Shown: positions 25,440 to 38,389, numbered from the stretch's first letter. The stretch: 64,000 nt of DNA from Gymnogyps californianus (GCF_018139145.2 NC_059471.1:210137494-210201493); one strand, 5' to 3'. Program-made: numbers and translations. Notes: a model not told the origin generated them from the letters alone.

Positions 25440-25575
25440 TCTCAGAGCAGATACCACCAGAGATCAATAGCATTGTCCCTGCTTACGGAGGAGGAAATTG
25501 GGGTCCTTGATGATGGCTTCCTGGCAGACAAATCAAATTCAGTCACTGAATCCCAGTCAGGATTTCAGTCTCTGG
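25440..25575 (-). repeat. Possible MIR-like remnant
   Basis: The order 'attgtccctgcttacgga', 'ggaggaaattgggg', then 'gtcactgaatcccagtcagg' loosely follows the reverse complement of a MIR SINE (tail with 'gaggaaactgagg', then the tRNA-like half). It is weaker than the copies at 2975 and 20520. Confidence 0.35.
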
Positions 25576-27366
25576 AAAACACAGCTTCCCACTGCACATT
25601 TCCATAGAAGACTGATGGGAGCAAGGATATGCTTCAAGATTAATGAATGACACAGGTAGCACTGCGAAGGGATTTTAGGTGGTCACAACAGATTACTTTT
25701 TACTACTAGTGCTACAGCAGCAGCTACATACACTGTTTACATGTCCACCTGGGAAGCATTATCCACATGCATCATGAAAGGGAGATCTCTGAGCAGAAGG
25801 TCTTGTACCCTAAGTAAGTGGACCGGATAAGGCAGGCAGCAAAGCAGCAGTGAGCTTACAAATAACTGATTTGAACGCTAGCCATAGCGCACTCATATTC
25901 GAGTCAATTTTAAGCACCTTTTTGATAGACATGATGACAGAGGTCATATTAGAATTTCCTCCTTCAATTATATTCGTAAGGAAACTCGTTGCTTGCTTCC
26001 TGATAACAATGAAATAATTTTAACAGCTTGAAGTATTACCTTGCTTGAGTAGTTGCTTTCCCCACAATTGAAGAAGGTGATAATTTTCATAAGCCCATCT
26101 TTATCTACAAATGCCTGAGTCTTTTGCATGTTGAAAATTAAAGATTTCATTAATTTCCTACAAAATAGTTAAAACAAATGTCTTCTGTCAGAAGCTAGCT
26201 TCTCCCAACTTCAATTAAACTTCAGAATGACTTTCACGCATCAGAGACTGCACCAAAAAGATCAGTCAGTTCTATCTTCTCCACATCAGCTTTGTACTGC
26301 CACATATGGCCAACGTTGATTCTTCAAGCACTGCAGAGAATTTCCCTACATTTTTCAATTTTCTGGCAATTGCATCTTTAACTGACGGTGAAATTATTAT
26401 GGCTTTTGCTGTCATCTTAACTTTATTCAAAGTACTTAATATATCCCAATTTACTCAGCGTTAAAAAATCCTGTCTAATTTTATTTTGACACTAACAGAT
26501 TACTTCCCACGTGCCCTTTATTAAAACAGTCCACACAGCAATTTGTTTTCTTTTGCTTTGTCTTTCTTTTCTTTTCTTTTGCTTTTCTTTCTCATTTTTT
26601 TTTTAAATGAGTCTGGATTTAAAGTTTTGGGTGCAAAAGTCTTGATTAATTAAAAAGTAACATTCTTCATTGACTCTGGATTTTCAGCAATATCAAGACT
26701 TGTATCCATCTGGACATGAACTTGGTGTTAAGGTCAGGTTTAAATTCAAAGAATAAAAACTCAGAAGTGGATTATACCAAAACTAAACAGGAGTCTTGTT
26801 GCAAACTGAGGGTGTCCATGCATTACATTATTTGGAAACAATAACATACATATGACTTTTGAGACAGATCCAGCAAGAACAGAATTTATCTCTTGAGACA
26901 TTTATTCCTACTATTCTTCACTTCCCAGAGAAAAGCTATCAGTCAGTGACCCTGAAATATTTTACCACGGATGGCAGATCAAACACTTGTTCACCTCTGT
27001 TGTGCTAGAGGTTAGTCATACAACAGCACAGGTGATGATATGTTTGCTCTTCAGTCCCCTCTCTGAGAATATCCCTGAAAGGCTGATTGATGATAATTCT
27101 CAGGGAAGTGAAGAATGGCTGTAATAAGTGGCTATCGAGCAAGTTCTGTTCTTACCTCCACTTTTCTAAATCCAGACCAGACTCAAGTCCAAAGGACTTA
27201 CGTCAGTAAAGGACAAACACTTCTGTGTTTACTGCACTAAGTTCAACTAATACAGTTATGCAATTCCTGCTGTTAGAACAGATCTCTCTTGTGATTTTGG
27301 GCAAATTCTTTAATTTGTCTTTGCTACAGCCTCTCCTCTACACAATAATAACGCTTCTTCACTCTT
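25576..27366. other. Unique AT-rich sequence
   Basis: No gene is recognised. A pyrimidine-rich TTTTC-type tract lies at about 26546-26612. A CTGAGAAT...ATTCTCAG inverted pair at about 27063-27105 could form a small hairpin. Confidence 0.5.
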
Positions 27367-27400
27367 CTTTTTTTTCTTCTTTTTTTTTTTTTTTTTTTAA
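27367..27400. repeat. Poly-T tract
   Basis: A T-rich run with two C interruptions. It could be the reverse-strand poly(A) tail of a retrocopy, but no retrocopy body is recognised on its right side. Confidence 0.85.
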
Positions 27401-27829
27401 ATCCCAGAGCAGCAAGCAGCCTACCACTCTCTCAAAAATGCTGAGTAAATGCAGAGTGGACAGTCCACGCTGAGTTCCACACTGCTATATCACACCACTT
27501 AGGATCCTAAAACTGGTTTGTCTAAAGCTAACTCACCATATCCATGTTGCAATTTTCAGCCTAGCTTGCTGATGGAGATTTCAGACTCGGAGAGACATGA
27601 GCTGGCTGTCTTTGTGCCCTTATATACAGCACCCAGAAGTGGGGTACTTCTTGGTTGGTCCTCTAGGTACCTTAATAATACAAACAGCAACAGTTTGCAT
27701 CCTGGAAATAAGAAGAAATACAACAGAGAACTTCAGATCATCTACCTGCATACAGAGCAACGGGCACTGCTAAAGGATAAAAGCCGCTTGGACAGGGAGG
27801 ATAGGCAGCACCTCCATGAAACACCATTT

Positions 27830-28080
27830 CCCACACCGCACTCCCAAAACTCGGCGTGTGCGCTGCAGCTTTTCTGCAGAGCAGCGAGGTGCCTGCAGCC
27901 ACCAGGTGGTACTGTTGCATCTTGCTAGCCCGGGCAGCCCGGGCTGCGCCCGCGGGGCCGCCGCAGCGCTCCCGGGCCGGGGCCGCCCGCAGCCCCCGGG
28001 CACACGGGGCTTCCCGGGAGGCCTCCGCAACGCAGGTGGCACACTGAACAGGTCCTCTGCCGTGCCACACCGCCACAACC
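27830..28080. promoter_or_regulatory. CpG island
   Basis: This is the only CpG-dense block in the window. It has roughly two dozen CpG dinucleotides in about 250 bases, with GGGCCGGGGCCG-type Sp1-like words near 27973-27984. The surrounding DNA is AT-rich and CpG-poor. In birds and other vertebrates such islands usually mark promoters in germ-line-unmethylated DNA. Direction cannot be decided from sequence. Confidence 0.7.
27899..27910 (+). promoter_or_regulatory. CTCF-like core motif
   Basis: CCACCAGGTGGT matches the CTCF core CCASYAGRKGGC at 11 of 12 positions; the last C is T. It also contains an E-box-type CAGGTG. Its place in the CpG island raises the chance that it is real. Confidence 0.4.
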
Positions 28081-28233
28081 CTTCCTCTGCTACCCTTGCT
28101 AGTGCCAGGGGCCTTAGGGAAAGCTTGCTGCTAGCTGGGTTGGTTGGGCTGGCTGTTTCTTCCTTCAGACAGGGCCAAGTTGTTGAAAATTTCCCTGGAA
28201 AGCCTCTAAGGGAATTTTGTTTAAATAAATAAA

Positions 28234-30750
28234 ATCATCAAAAACAAAACCAAAAATCTCTACCATCGAAATATCCTACTTGGATGTTTTTTAAATTAAA
28301 ATTCATATTTAAGAGAGGAATTTTTATTCCCCAGGGAAGAAACTCTTTGTCGTCATATGAGCCAGTGATGAATGTGATAGATAAATAAATAGAAAAATCA
28401 AACAAGGGCAAATCATTATCCATTAGGCACCATGAATGACTTTGGGATACTTTTTAGCATGTGCATGCTTGCCTTATTCAAAGTTTGTTAATATAAGCAG
28501 CTGGGACGCAAGGCTCCCTCCTACCTCAAGCATCGCTGGCGGCCAGGAAGGATGCTACAGGGCAGCTCAAATGATGCCAGCAAGCCATTACACTCACCTG
28601 TTAGGAAATATTGTAAGTCTCCTTCAGACCTGGGCTCTTTCTATTTGGTGCGTTCAGGCACCAATATACAAGGTCAACTTTTCAAAGATGTTTTCCTTTT
28701 GTTGATCTGAGTACAAAAGCACAGACCCTTGGGAGTGAAATTGTGAGCTAAAGTATGTTTCCTGACGATATTAATAACAATCCCTGAAATGTCATTTGAT
28801 GCACACTGAGAATGTGCGTAAATACTAAACTGAAACGTTCACATGATCTTCCATTGATCTATTCCAGGGAAATGTCATTGGTGAAATGCTAATGGAATGT
28901 GACAAAATACTTAAGCCAGAAAACTCATGAGACAAATTAAGGCTACGTGGCTTTTCCCAAGTGTTGTAATAGCTACTGAGGCACTGACAGGGCCAGAGGA
29001 AGATTTTGTGTTGCTCTTGGGACATCACAGTGTGGTCTATTGAAAATAGCTTTACGATTCCTGGCTGACCTCAGGTTTCCAACCTACTTTGCAAGACGGT
29101 ATCAAAAAATAAAACCTCTGAAAGGGAAGAAAACTGAAGTAAGTACTGGGGAGACTTTGTAAACGTTCTGTAAATGTTGCTTATGGCTCTTGTGGTCCTT
29201 CCTGATTTCCACAGTCATTTAGAACTAGAAGAAACAGCTTCAGTTTGTGAGATGAACTTAAGGAAACAGGCATTGCAAAATTTTCCTCAGCTAGTTTACC
29301 TCCACAGTCTTTCCTGTTTTTTTCAGGTATATTTTTCAGGTATATAACAGATCTCTTCCTACTTCTAACATTAAATATTATATAAGTATTTCAGAGGAAC
29401 ACATATTTTCAGTTAAATTTGTCCTATATTAGAGAGTCCAGCCCATTGCTTGTGATTTGATAGAGAACTGGAAGAACACCCTCCATCCCCAAATACTGAC
29501 ATGTCATAAAAGTAAACATGAAGAAAGAATAAAGCATTTTCCCCACAGCATTACATTTTGAAAGGAATGGATTCCGGCAGGTGTCCACAAGAAGCAGAAA
29601 CTGAAAGATAAAAGCCAACATTATGTGCAGCCATACCAGGTACAGAAGAGGTGGATCAGAGGCAACCAAACAGGAACAGAGACCTCCATTTATATCTTGC
29701 AATGAAACAGAATATAGATGAAACTTGGCATCAGTCTGAAAGGACGGTTTGAAGTTAAGTCCTGAGGGGAAAAAAAAAGCCACAACAAAAAAAACCACAG
29801 CAGAAACAGATCAGAATATATGTGAGAGAGGAGAACAACACCTAGGAGCCTGGTGTGATTTGTAAGATTCATTAGTTACAAAACAAGGTAACTTGAAAGA
29901 TGGGAAATAACAATTCTGCTAAATCTGCACCTGGAAACAGAAGTAAGGCCCTCCAAAGACAAAAAAGGCCTTTATCAGTATCTCTGAAACATTTTATTGA
30001 TGAAATAATGAGAAAAATATTTCAATATCACTGACATCAAGCACAATCAAAGACAAGAAGAGAAGGAGAAATATTTGTGGGTATTGAGGTGGTCACGGGA
30101 TTTATAAAGGATACAGATAGCTAGTAACACGATTGAAACGATTATTCACACTAAAAAGAAACCCTTAAAAAACCTGATACTATTTAGCTTAAGAAAGAAG
30201 CAGTCATGGGTTTCTTATCTACCAAGTAATTGCATTCTGCAGAGCTCTTCACTTGATACCAACCACATTTTTTTTGCTTATCCTCCTCTGACTTTTCTTT
30301 AGAAACAAGATTCCTTATCAGTTCCCAGTGCATTTCCAGAGGTGTAGGGCAGGTGTAATTAAAGGCTATACAATTAAAAAGGGATTGCACCTAAATCACT
30401 ATACTGTAACCATTTCTCATGCAGAGTCTGCTATATAAAACTGCAGAAATTTAACTCCTAAATGTAACTTTATTCTAATCCACTTCTCTGTGCCCATCTG
30501 TAGTATGTCAGAGAGAGAGATTTTTTTCCCCCATAAAATTCTCAAGCACAAGGAGCTGAAGAGATTATGAAAACTTCTTTTTCTTGAGGGAGATTTTTTC
30601 TTTCGGGTCACCTAGTGAAGTTCCCGTTTTTCTCTGATTAAATTATTTGTCATTTAAGCACACCTATTTGTCTACAGATTTGTTACAGGTCTACAGAAGT
30701 CAATAAGAGTCTGTCCATTGCCTTAAAGAGGCTTTAAATCAGAATTTTTA
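28234..30750. other. Unique AT-rich sequence
   Basis: No gene or repeat family is recognised. A small tandem repeat of TTTTTCAGGTATA occurs near 29320-29345. A 124-codon minus-strand frame at 29424-29798 resembles no known protein. Confidence 0.5.
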
Positions 30751-30821
30751 GGGGCCAAATTTTAATCCCACTCAACATAAACCAAAGCTCTGCTGATTTC
30801 AGTGATGTCAGAATTCTGCCT
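30751..30821. repeat. Palindromic short repeat remnant
   Basis: The block starts GGGGCCAAATTTTAATCCCA and ends near AGAATTCTGCCTC, whose reverse complement GAGGCAGAATTCT resembles the start. In between are 'ataaacc' and 'tgatttcagtg', which match a common sauropsid palindromic repeat with the pattern 'gggccagattct ... taactcca..gaagtcaatgg ... agaatctggccc'. It is a degenerate relative of the better-preserved copy at 43714. It is probably a non-autonomous DNA transposon relic; I do not assign a family name. Confidence 0.4.
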
Positions 30822-32011
30822 CAGATGTACAACAAGAAGATGAAAGGTTTAGCTACTGCCACAGAGATTTAAATGGAATAGGAGAAACCGTTAATCTTTT
30901 TCTTGTTTATGTACAAGAAACATCACCCAATGAAACTAACTTTGGAGAATTATTGAGTAAGTAGAAACTGAGCTTACATAGAAAACCAGTGCATATATGA
31001 GGAGGCTACATGCACTTACAAGTTAGTGAAAATGGCACTATAATAAAATTCAACAAAATCTTATGTTCATCATCAAAAAGACAAAGTATCATTTTTATGT
31101 TGTGTATATACTAATTGTCATGATTTTACAGTTGCTCAAAAACATGATCCTAAGAACACTGTGGGGCTGAGACAAGGAAATATTTACACCACCCATCTGT
31201 AGGCAGCTAACTTTAAGGGCTGAATCACTGGGGCTAACGCTGGTTAGCTCTGGTCTCCCAAGGGTTCCCAGATGGAAACAACACAGCATCTCCAAATAGT
31301 GTTTCAGAGAAGGAGCCTGAACATCTCCAAATGCATCTCCACTGTCAGTGGCATCCCTTCCTTCCCCTTTCTGTTCCTCCTGAACTCCCCAACTGCAAGC
31401 ACAGCCTTCCCTCCACATCAGGATTTGATTTTGGTTGCATCTAGTCTGATCTGGCTACTCTTATCCCTGCCTGAGGGAGGCTGTGAAAGAGGCTTATCCA
31501 CAACAAGGATGTCATAAGGCGAAATCCAGATGTGTAATTTCATCCATGGTCTCACAGAAGACAATTTTGAATTTTACCAAATGATGGGAGTGTGAAAATA
31601 TTGGGTTCCCCTTTAGCCCACTGTGAGTAGACTTTTCTATAAAAATGGGAAGGAAAGGCAGAGGGCTGACTTATGTCACAATAAACCTGGCACACCACTT
31701 TTACCCTGTCCTTCTCAGTGCAAACAAGACTCCCTTAAACCTCACCAAGATGTGTCTGATCCTCAGAGCTGGGGCTGTGGCACAGCCTTTGTTAGACCAG
31801 GCGAGTGCAAAGTTCATCGCTTCAGCTCCTGATCCCTGCTGTCAACGCAAGCTGAGATTCAGGCAATTAACTTTGCGTTAAGCAGACAATGAAAATGTGG
31901 CCATTCAGAGCAACCAGAAAGGAAACAAAAATACTAGTATTTTTCTATTCTGTATCACTTCTAAACAAACGGTATGCTTACCTTAGGCCAGTGTTGACAA
32001 TGCCCCGAGTG
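30822..32011. other. Unique sequence, no gene recognised
   Basis: No exon or repeat is recognised. Three overlapping frames near 31095-31881 are open but give no familiar product. Confidence 0.5.
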
Positions 32012-33722
32012 ACAGAATCATGGAATCATAAGATGGCTGAGGTTGGAAGGGACATCTCAAGGTCATCTGGTCCAACCCCCTGCTCAACCAGGGCCACCTA
32101 GAGCCAGTTGCCCAGGACCATGTCCAGACAATTTTTGAATATATCTAAGGATGGCAACTCCACAACCTCTATGGGCAACCTGTTCCTGTGCTCGGTTACC
32201 CTCACAGTGATGGGTCCTGTCACTGGGCACCACCGAAAAGAGCCTGGCTCCCTCCTCTTTGCATCCTCCCTTCAGGTATTTGTATACATTGATAAGATCC
32301 TCCATAAGCCTTCTCTTCTCTAGGCTAAACAGTCCCAGTTCTCTCAGCCTTTCCTCATATGTGAGATGCTCTACTCCCTTAATCAGCTTGACTTTTTCCA
32401 GTATGTCCATGTCTCACTTGTACTTGGGAGCCCAAAACTGGACACAGTACTCCAGACATGGCCTCACCAGTGCGGAGTAGAGGGCAAGGATCACCTCCTT
32501 TGACCTCCTGGCAATACTTGGTGCAATGCAGCCCAGGATACCATTTTCCTTCTTTGCAGCAAAGGCACATTGCTGGTTCGTTTTCAACCTGGTGTCCACC
32601 AGGACCCCCAGGTCCTTTTCTGCAAAGGCCCCCAGCATGCACTGGTACATGGGGTTGCTCCTCCCCAGGTGCAGGACTTTGCACTTCCCCTTGTTGCTGA
32701 GGGTGCACTCTGCCCCATCATCCAGATGTTAAACAGGGCTGGACCCAGTATTGATCCCTGTGGTACACCGCTAGTCACTGGTCTCCAACTAGACTTTGTG
32801 CCACTGATCACCACCCTCCGGGCCTGGCCATTCGGCCAGTTTTCAATCCACCTCACTGTCTGCTCATCCAGCCCATACATCAACAGCTTCTCTATGGGGA
32901 TCTTATGGAAGACATTGTCAAAGGCCTTACTGAAGTCCAGGTAGACAATACCCACTACTCTTCCCTCATCTACCAGGCCAGTCACTTCGTCATAGAAGTT
33001 GTATCAAGTTGATCAAGCATGGTTTCCACTTGGTGAAGCCATGCTGACTACTCCTCATGATTTTCTCATCCTTACTGTGCCTGGAAATGGTTTCCAGGAT
33101 TAGCTGCTCCATCACCTTCCCAGGGATCAAGGTGAGGCTGACTAGCCTGTAATTCCCTGGGCCTTCCTTCTGCCCTTCTTGAAGACAGGAGTGACATTTA
33201 CTTTTCTCCAGTCTTTGGGCACTTCTCCTAGTTGCCATGACTGATCAAAGATTATCGAGAGTGGCTTTGTAATGACATCAGCCAGCTTCCTCAGCAGTTG
33301 CGGGTGCATCCTGTCAGGGCCCATGGTCTTATGTACGTTCAGTTTGCTTAAGTATTCCTTGACCTGATCCTCGTTCACCGAGGGTACATCTTCCTTGCTC
33401 CAACCTTTCCCTCTGGTCTCTGGGACCTGGGGTTCCTGAAGGCTGGTCTTGCTAGTGAAGACAGAAGCAAAGAAGGCATTCAGTACCTCAGCCTTTTCCA
33501 TGTCCTGTGTAACCAGATCCCCATCTCCTTTGGCAATGGACCCACATTTTCCCTAGCTTTCCTTTTGTCACCTATGCACTTATAGAAGCTCTTCTTGTTG
33601 TCTTTGATATCCCTGGCCAGATTCAATTCAATTTGGGCTTTAACTTTCCTAACTTCACCCTTGCTTCCACCCTCGGTATGCGTCCTTTTTGTGTTTGAAT
33701 TTGGACAAGAAGTCAATCCCAT
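32012..33722 (-). pseudogene. 5'-truncated CR1 LINE with broken reverse transcriptase
   Basis: Read on the minus strand, this is the 3' 1.7 kb of a CR1 non-LTR retrotransposon. It begins inside ORF2, after the endonuclease domain, near a segment encoding [20 protein letters not shown] (about 33635-33575). Reverse transcriptase follows, with motif [10 protein letters not shown] (plus 32917-32943) and the SGVPQGS motif (plus 32752-32772). The C-terminal part includes YSALVRPCLEYCVQFWAP (about 32475-32420) and [18 protein letters not shown] (near 32355-32300). It ends in a short 3' UTR with 'gattccatgattctgt' at the left edge. The reading frame is broken near 33490, 33190-33238, 32990, 32690 and 32410. 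The segment carrying the catalytic FADD motif is deleted at about 32690, so the enzyme cannot work. Extensive retained homology suggests a fairly young avian CR1 subfamily compared with the relics at 44-48 kb. Confidence 0.95.
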
Positions 33723-36700
33723 TTCCAGTCATAGTTTACAGACTTTACATAGTTGAATAGTTGAACTGCATCCATTTACACCTAAACATGAGTTTAGGAT
33801 TCTATGTGTTTGAAACACTGCCACCAACAACAATAAAATATTAAGTAATTTGAAAAAATATCAGGTATGAGCATGTACAACCGAAAAGCACAGGTAAAGT
33901 GGTAGTTGCCTTCACCGTAGATGCTAAAAGCTGAATTTCTTTTATGTTTCACTTCTGTGTTCCTAAAGCAGGTGGTGTGTAGCATTTATTGTTTTAAAGC
34001 TGTATCAACATGATATATGCAGGTGCTACACTCCAGAATGAGTTTTGCCAATGTGCTTACTAAGCAGAATCAACTCTTACAGGGCTGCCATTAGCAAAGG
34101 ATATTGGAGTATAAGATTTAAGGAAATATGTTTCTTTTTCAATTATTTATGTGTTAATATAAAAATAATTATCATAAACACAAAAAAAGCTTAAGGGTTT
34201 TTTAAAGGAAATTTGTAATTTTTTTAAAAATTCTTTATAAAACATGATTTTCAATACCATTTGCACTATGCTCCCTAAAGCTCGCTGTTCCATTGCTAAC
34301 ATCCAGAGTCCGTGTGTTTGTTAAATGTGACTATTATCCAAGGACACAACAGTATAATTACTCTGAGTCCTTAGGAACAGCTTGGATTGTTTATAAGATC
34401 AATTTTTTTTCTATCAAGACAAAGAAATGAAGTGAATAACATTACAGGCAATTAGGACAGAGTTGCATATAGAAATATGAACAGAAAAAGCACTTGCTAA
34501 CAAAATGATCACAATTAATAAAAACCAATTGATAGCCAAGAAAAGACAGTGGTATAGGAAAAAAGTTATTGCTGCAGATGCATGCCCAGTACAATGAAAC
34601 AAAAAAAACCCCCAAACCCAGAAAATGCCCAGCAGCACTATTTTGCATTACACAGATTCTACCTGTGCTAGTATGTGCCAAATGTCTGCGACTGAAGACC
34701 TACTGTAGAGCAAAGTAGAGTTTCTACCAGCTAAGGAAAGCCTAGAACTTAATGTAAGTCCTAAATATGATTCACCCATTTCCCTTTTCCTCTTGGGAGC
34801 ATGGTGTGGTTTCCTGTTGTCTACTGCTCAATACCAAAAGCACATGACAGCATGCATGTGCACAGGTTTAGCTGTGACACCTCAGGTTGCATCAAGACAA
34901 GCACAAGTAGTCAGATACAAACTGCATCCTTCATGCAGAGCCTTCAGACAGATGATTCAAGGACCTTCTGCAGGACCTGAATATGTGCATATTTAAGGCA
35001 ATCCTATTTTCCTTATCTCACATGTCGACATGAATTCTTCCAGTCACAAAACAGCTCACAACAGAAATACTGACTGTCAGAAGATAACTCAAAATTTACA
35101 TCTGCAAGACAAGAGATATTTCCCCATTTCCAGGAAATCATCACTTGTGTTGCATAACACCATTTTTTATACTTATTTGTTTCCTTTTCTTTATGCACTG
35201 TAGTTTGTGCTTTCTATTTTGTTATTTGAAAGAGAAAAGAAAGTTTCTTGAAAGTTTTAAGTTTCTTTTAAAGGTATCTTTCCAAGTCCCTATCAGAAAG
35301 AAAACAATTAGAGCCCTCTGTGAAAGGGAAGAGGTTTTAGCAATAAATCATTGAGATTAGAAAGCTAAGGGAAAAGACCTTTACTGCTTATTTACATTTC
35401 CCTAAAAGTCAATCTTTAAATTTGAATGAATCTTTGTCATTATAAGGGCTGGGCAGGTGCAGCACATCAAAGAAGGTATATCTATACTCCCCTCTGAATT
35501 TTGTTTTTCAGTCCATGACTATCTTCCACTGCAAACAGCATCTGCATCAGAAATGGATATAACTCAGCAGATATTCATTAATAATTTTTAGCAATTACCT
35601 TTCCGACAATTCTGCTATCTATGGAACAATGCTGGTTTATAACAGATGGCAGTCTCTCCCTTCAGTCTGACTTTTAAGTTCATACTGGCATCACCTTATG
35701 TTGACTCCCAGTCTACTTATCACAGAGCAGAAATACATGCTCATCTCTCTGCTGGGAGCCAATGATACATCAGAAGTTGAATTCAGCCTGTGCTGTTCTA
35801 ATGTATACATGATATAGCCTAAACATTTCCAGAATTCAAAACCTTTTGCTGGCTTAAAAAAAAAAAGATACCAACCTCTCAAACTGTGTCCTTGTTTCTT
35901 GCTTATTTTATCTGTTGTCTCTGTGTGGGCTACAGACCCTCCTTTCCTTCTCCTATCTGAGCAAAGCACCAGAGTGTGCTTTGCATCTGTAAAAGCACAG
36001 AAGACTTGCCTGTTTTAAACTATTTCTAATTCTCTTTAAGTTTGTCAGTTTTCAAGGAATTAATGATATCCAATAAGGAATAAAGGTTTAAGGAAGCAAG
36101 AAAGCTGTGCACGTGTTTGATGCACAATTAACGATTCCCTGCAGAACACATTTAACCTCATGAAAGGAGGTCAAACCAGAGTGGCCAAACAGGTGACTAA
36201 CATAAAGCCAATTCTTAGAAATTGGCTCTACAAGGAGAAGCGCATGGAAAGGACAGAGTGGAAGGGGTTGTGCTACGGCCCTGTGAGCTCCATGTGCAGA
36301 ATGGGTGGTCGATCACTGCTACTGTCATTTAAGCAAAGTTTACAACAGGTACAGATAAACCTAAAAATTTGAGAATTAGGATTAAACACTCAAAATGGTC
36401 GTAAGTCTATATTACACTGAGAGAAATAAGGGAAGAAAAGAAAAGAGTAATGCTTTGGAGCTGACAGGAAAGAGAGAATATATGAGGAAAGGACACCTAG
36501 GTTTAAATATCTTGTTCTCCTTCCATTAATTATAGTCATGTTAATCTCCAGATATGTGTAGTTTTTGTATCCTCTGCTGAGTGACTGAGATCAGAACATG
36601 CATTGAAAGCTTCCACCTAAAGATGCTCATACTGACATTCTTCAGAAAAGACGAAGCTATCAAGTTGAGAGAGTGTGAAGAACACGTCAGATGTGTGAAT

Positions 36701-38389
36701 TTCTCATCTTTCACTTGGCTTTTATAAAAAAAAAATAGCTACATTGACAGGGACAATAAAAGCAAGGGAAGACCTTTAAAAACAAGCCACACATTGGATC
36801 AATAAAACTCTCATAAAGTGTTAGCTTTATGACTGTTAGGAACTTAGGAATTGTCATACTGAGCCAGGTGAATATTTTTTCTCAGCCAGTAGCACGTTTC
36901 AGGTGTTTCAAAGAGAGATAAAAGAAAGCCCACAAGGAAAATTCCTTGCTAACATTTTCTGTCAGTGGTTGGCTTATAGCCATCCCATGTAATTTAATTC
37001 TCATTATCTACATGAACGTCCAGTCCTTGTTTGAACCCTGCTATTTTTGACAATTATTTTCACGGGCCTGCTGTTCACTGTGAGAAGAATATGAATATGC
37101 TTTGAAAATTTAGATTTCCTTTGTCTATAATTTGAAGTCTCCTGCTTCTTGAATGGTAGTAGAGAATAATAATGGGGCAAAATCTGGAGATGGGATGAAC
37201 TTGCATTTAAAGTAGCAAAATAGGATTTGATACACATGGCACTCCTGAATATATTCTTTGTGGCCTTTGGTAAGTATTTAAATCCCTCTGTGACTTAATA
37301 TTCAAACATCCATGTCTTCATTTGGTTATCTTTAGCTGTCTGTTAATTCCTTGATTCTGATGCAATAAGTACTTAAGGATTCTCTCGGTTCCTCTCATAT
37401 ATCTTCCATATTCAATTTTTGCGTTATTCTCTGCCTTTTGCAGAGTAGATGAAAGGATTCCCTAACCTAGTATTTGTCTCTGGAGTGAACAATACCACAA
37501 AATCAAGGAAAAAAGAATTAAAACTAGTGCAATTGTAGTGAGGTCTTGCCTCAGTGAAACCCACTGGTAAAGTCTGCAATACTTAAAAGTGGCACCTCAT
37601 CTGTTGTGGATCTAATGTATTTTACAGATTTGCTACCTGGTCGTTTCAATGGATGTCCCCATTTTATGAGCTATGGAGAAACAGACAATCGCTCAGCACT
37701 CCCTAGGCAGCCGCCCCATCCCATTCATGGCTTCATAGGTCACTCTCATATTCCATCCCTCTTTCCAGAATAGAATAGTTCAGATGCCTTTCACCTTTTC
37801 TCATTATAATTACCTTTTCTAGACCTTCCACCAAGGTACACCTGGACTCAATACCCTGAACAATTGCTTCTCTTAGTTTCCATTAGTGGAAGTTATGCTT
37901 GCATTGTGTATGTTTTATGGATGATCTGTCTCCTCCTACAAGGGACTATGCCTTGTTTGCTAGGACTGTCAAAATTCTGAAAAAGTAAATTCTTAGCCAG
38001 AATCATCCATCAAATGTATTTTCCTTTCAGTGTGGCAATTTAAGGTTGTTGACGTTTGTGGCACTTGAGAGATCTGTCTACTTTCATTCCCTCACGAAAT
38101 AAACTTTTTTCTGTTTGTGCTTTAGTCTTTATGAATCTGAGTAATGCACATCTAATAATAATATATTGCTTTGATTCATACTAAATAGCATTTAAGAGTT
38201 TTGTGTTGTTTATTTGTTTGATTGTTTTTTTCCTAACTGAAAGGGTTTGAACAAAAGAAATGTCTGCCAGAGCCAGGCTAGTGGAGCATGCTTGAGGTAG
38301 AATCATCCAGATATTGAATCAAGAAGATTTATCTTACTCTGGGCAACTAAAGGGTCCCTAATGGAAGAATACAGTCATTTAAAAAGTCT
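33723..38389. other. Unique AT-rich sequence
   Basis: No gene or repeat family is recognised in 4.7 kb. A-runs occur near 34600, 35855-35866 and 36728-36737. Frames are short and unlike known proteins. Confidence 0.5.

Larger units (their letters stand above)
27777..28233 (+). other. Candidate compact transcription unit in CpG-rich patch
   Basis: A TATA-like ATAAAAG at 27777-27783 is followed about 30 bases on by a plausible start near 27808 and an ATG at 27816. From there a 138-codon frame runs to a TAA at 28230-28232. Two overlapping AATAAA signals sit at 28224-28229 and 28228-28233, so the signal coincides with the stop codon. The predicted product is rich in Arg, Gly, Pro and Ala where it crosses the CpG patch, and has a hydrophobic patch near residues 108-116. 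I recognise no domain. The frame may be open only because GC-rich DNA has few stop codons; minus-strand frames are open here too. Alternatives are a first exon of a longer gene, a non-coding RNA promoter, or no transcript. Confidence 0.2.

Noticed and set aside
27367..27400. Poly-T as the tail of a minus-strand retrocopy
   Set aside because: The adjacent sequence shows no retroelement or mRNA similarity I can recognise, and no flanking duplication was seen.
27738..28078. Minus-strand frames of 112 and 102 codons across the CpG island
   Set aside because: They overlap each other and the plus-strand frame in GC-rich DNA with few stops, with no domain or promoter evidence favouring them.
29424..29872. 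Hydrophobic minus-strand frames resembling membrane proteins
   Set aside because: They are short and rich in Phe and Leu because of T-rich codons. No family similarity or splice context is visible.
32084..33722. Host genes predicted from the several frames in this interval
   Set aside because: All minus-strand frames are pieces of CR1 ORF2, and the plus-strand ones are their antisense shadows.
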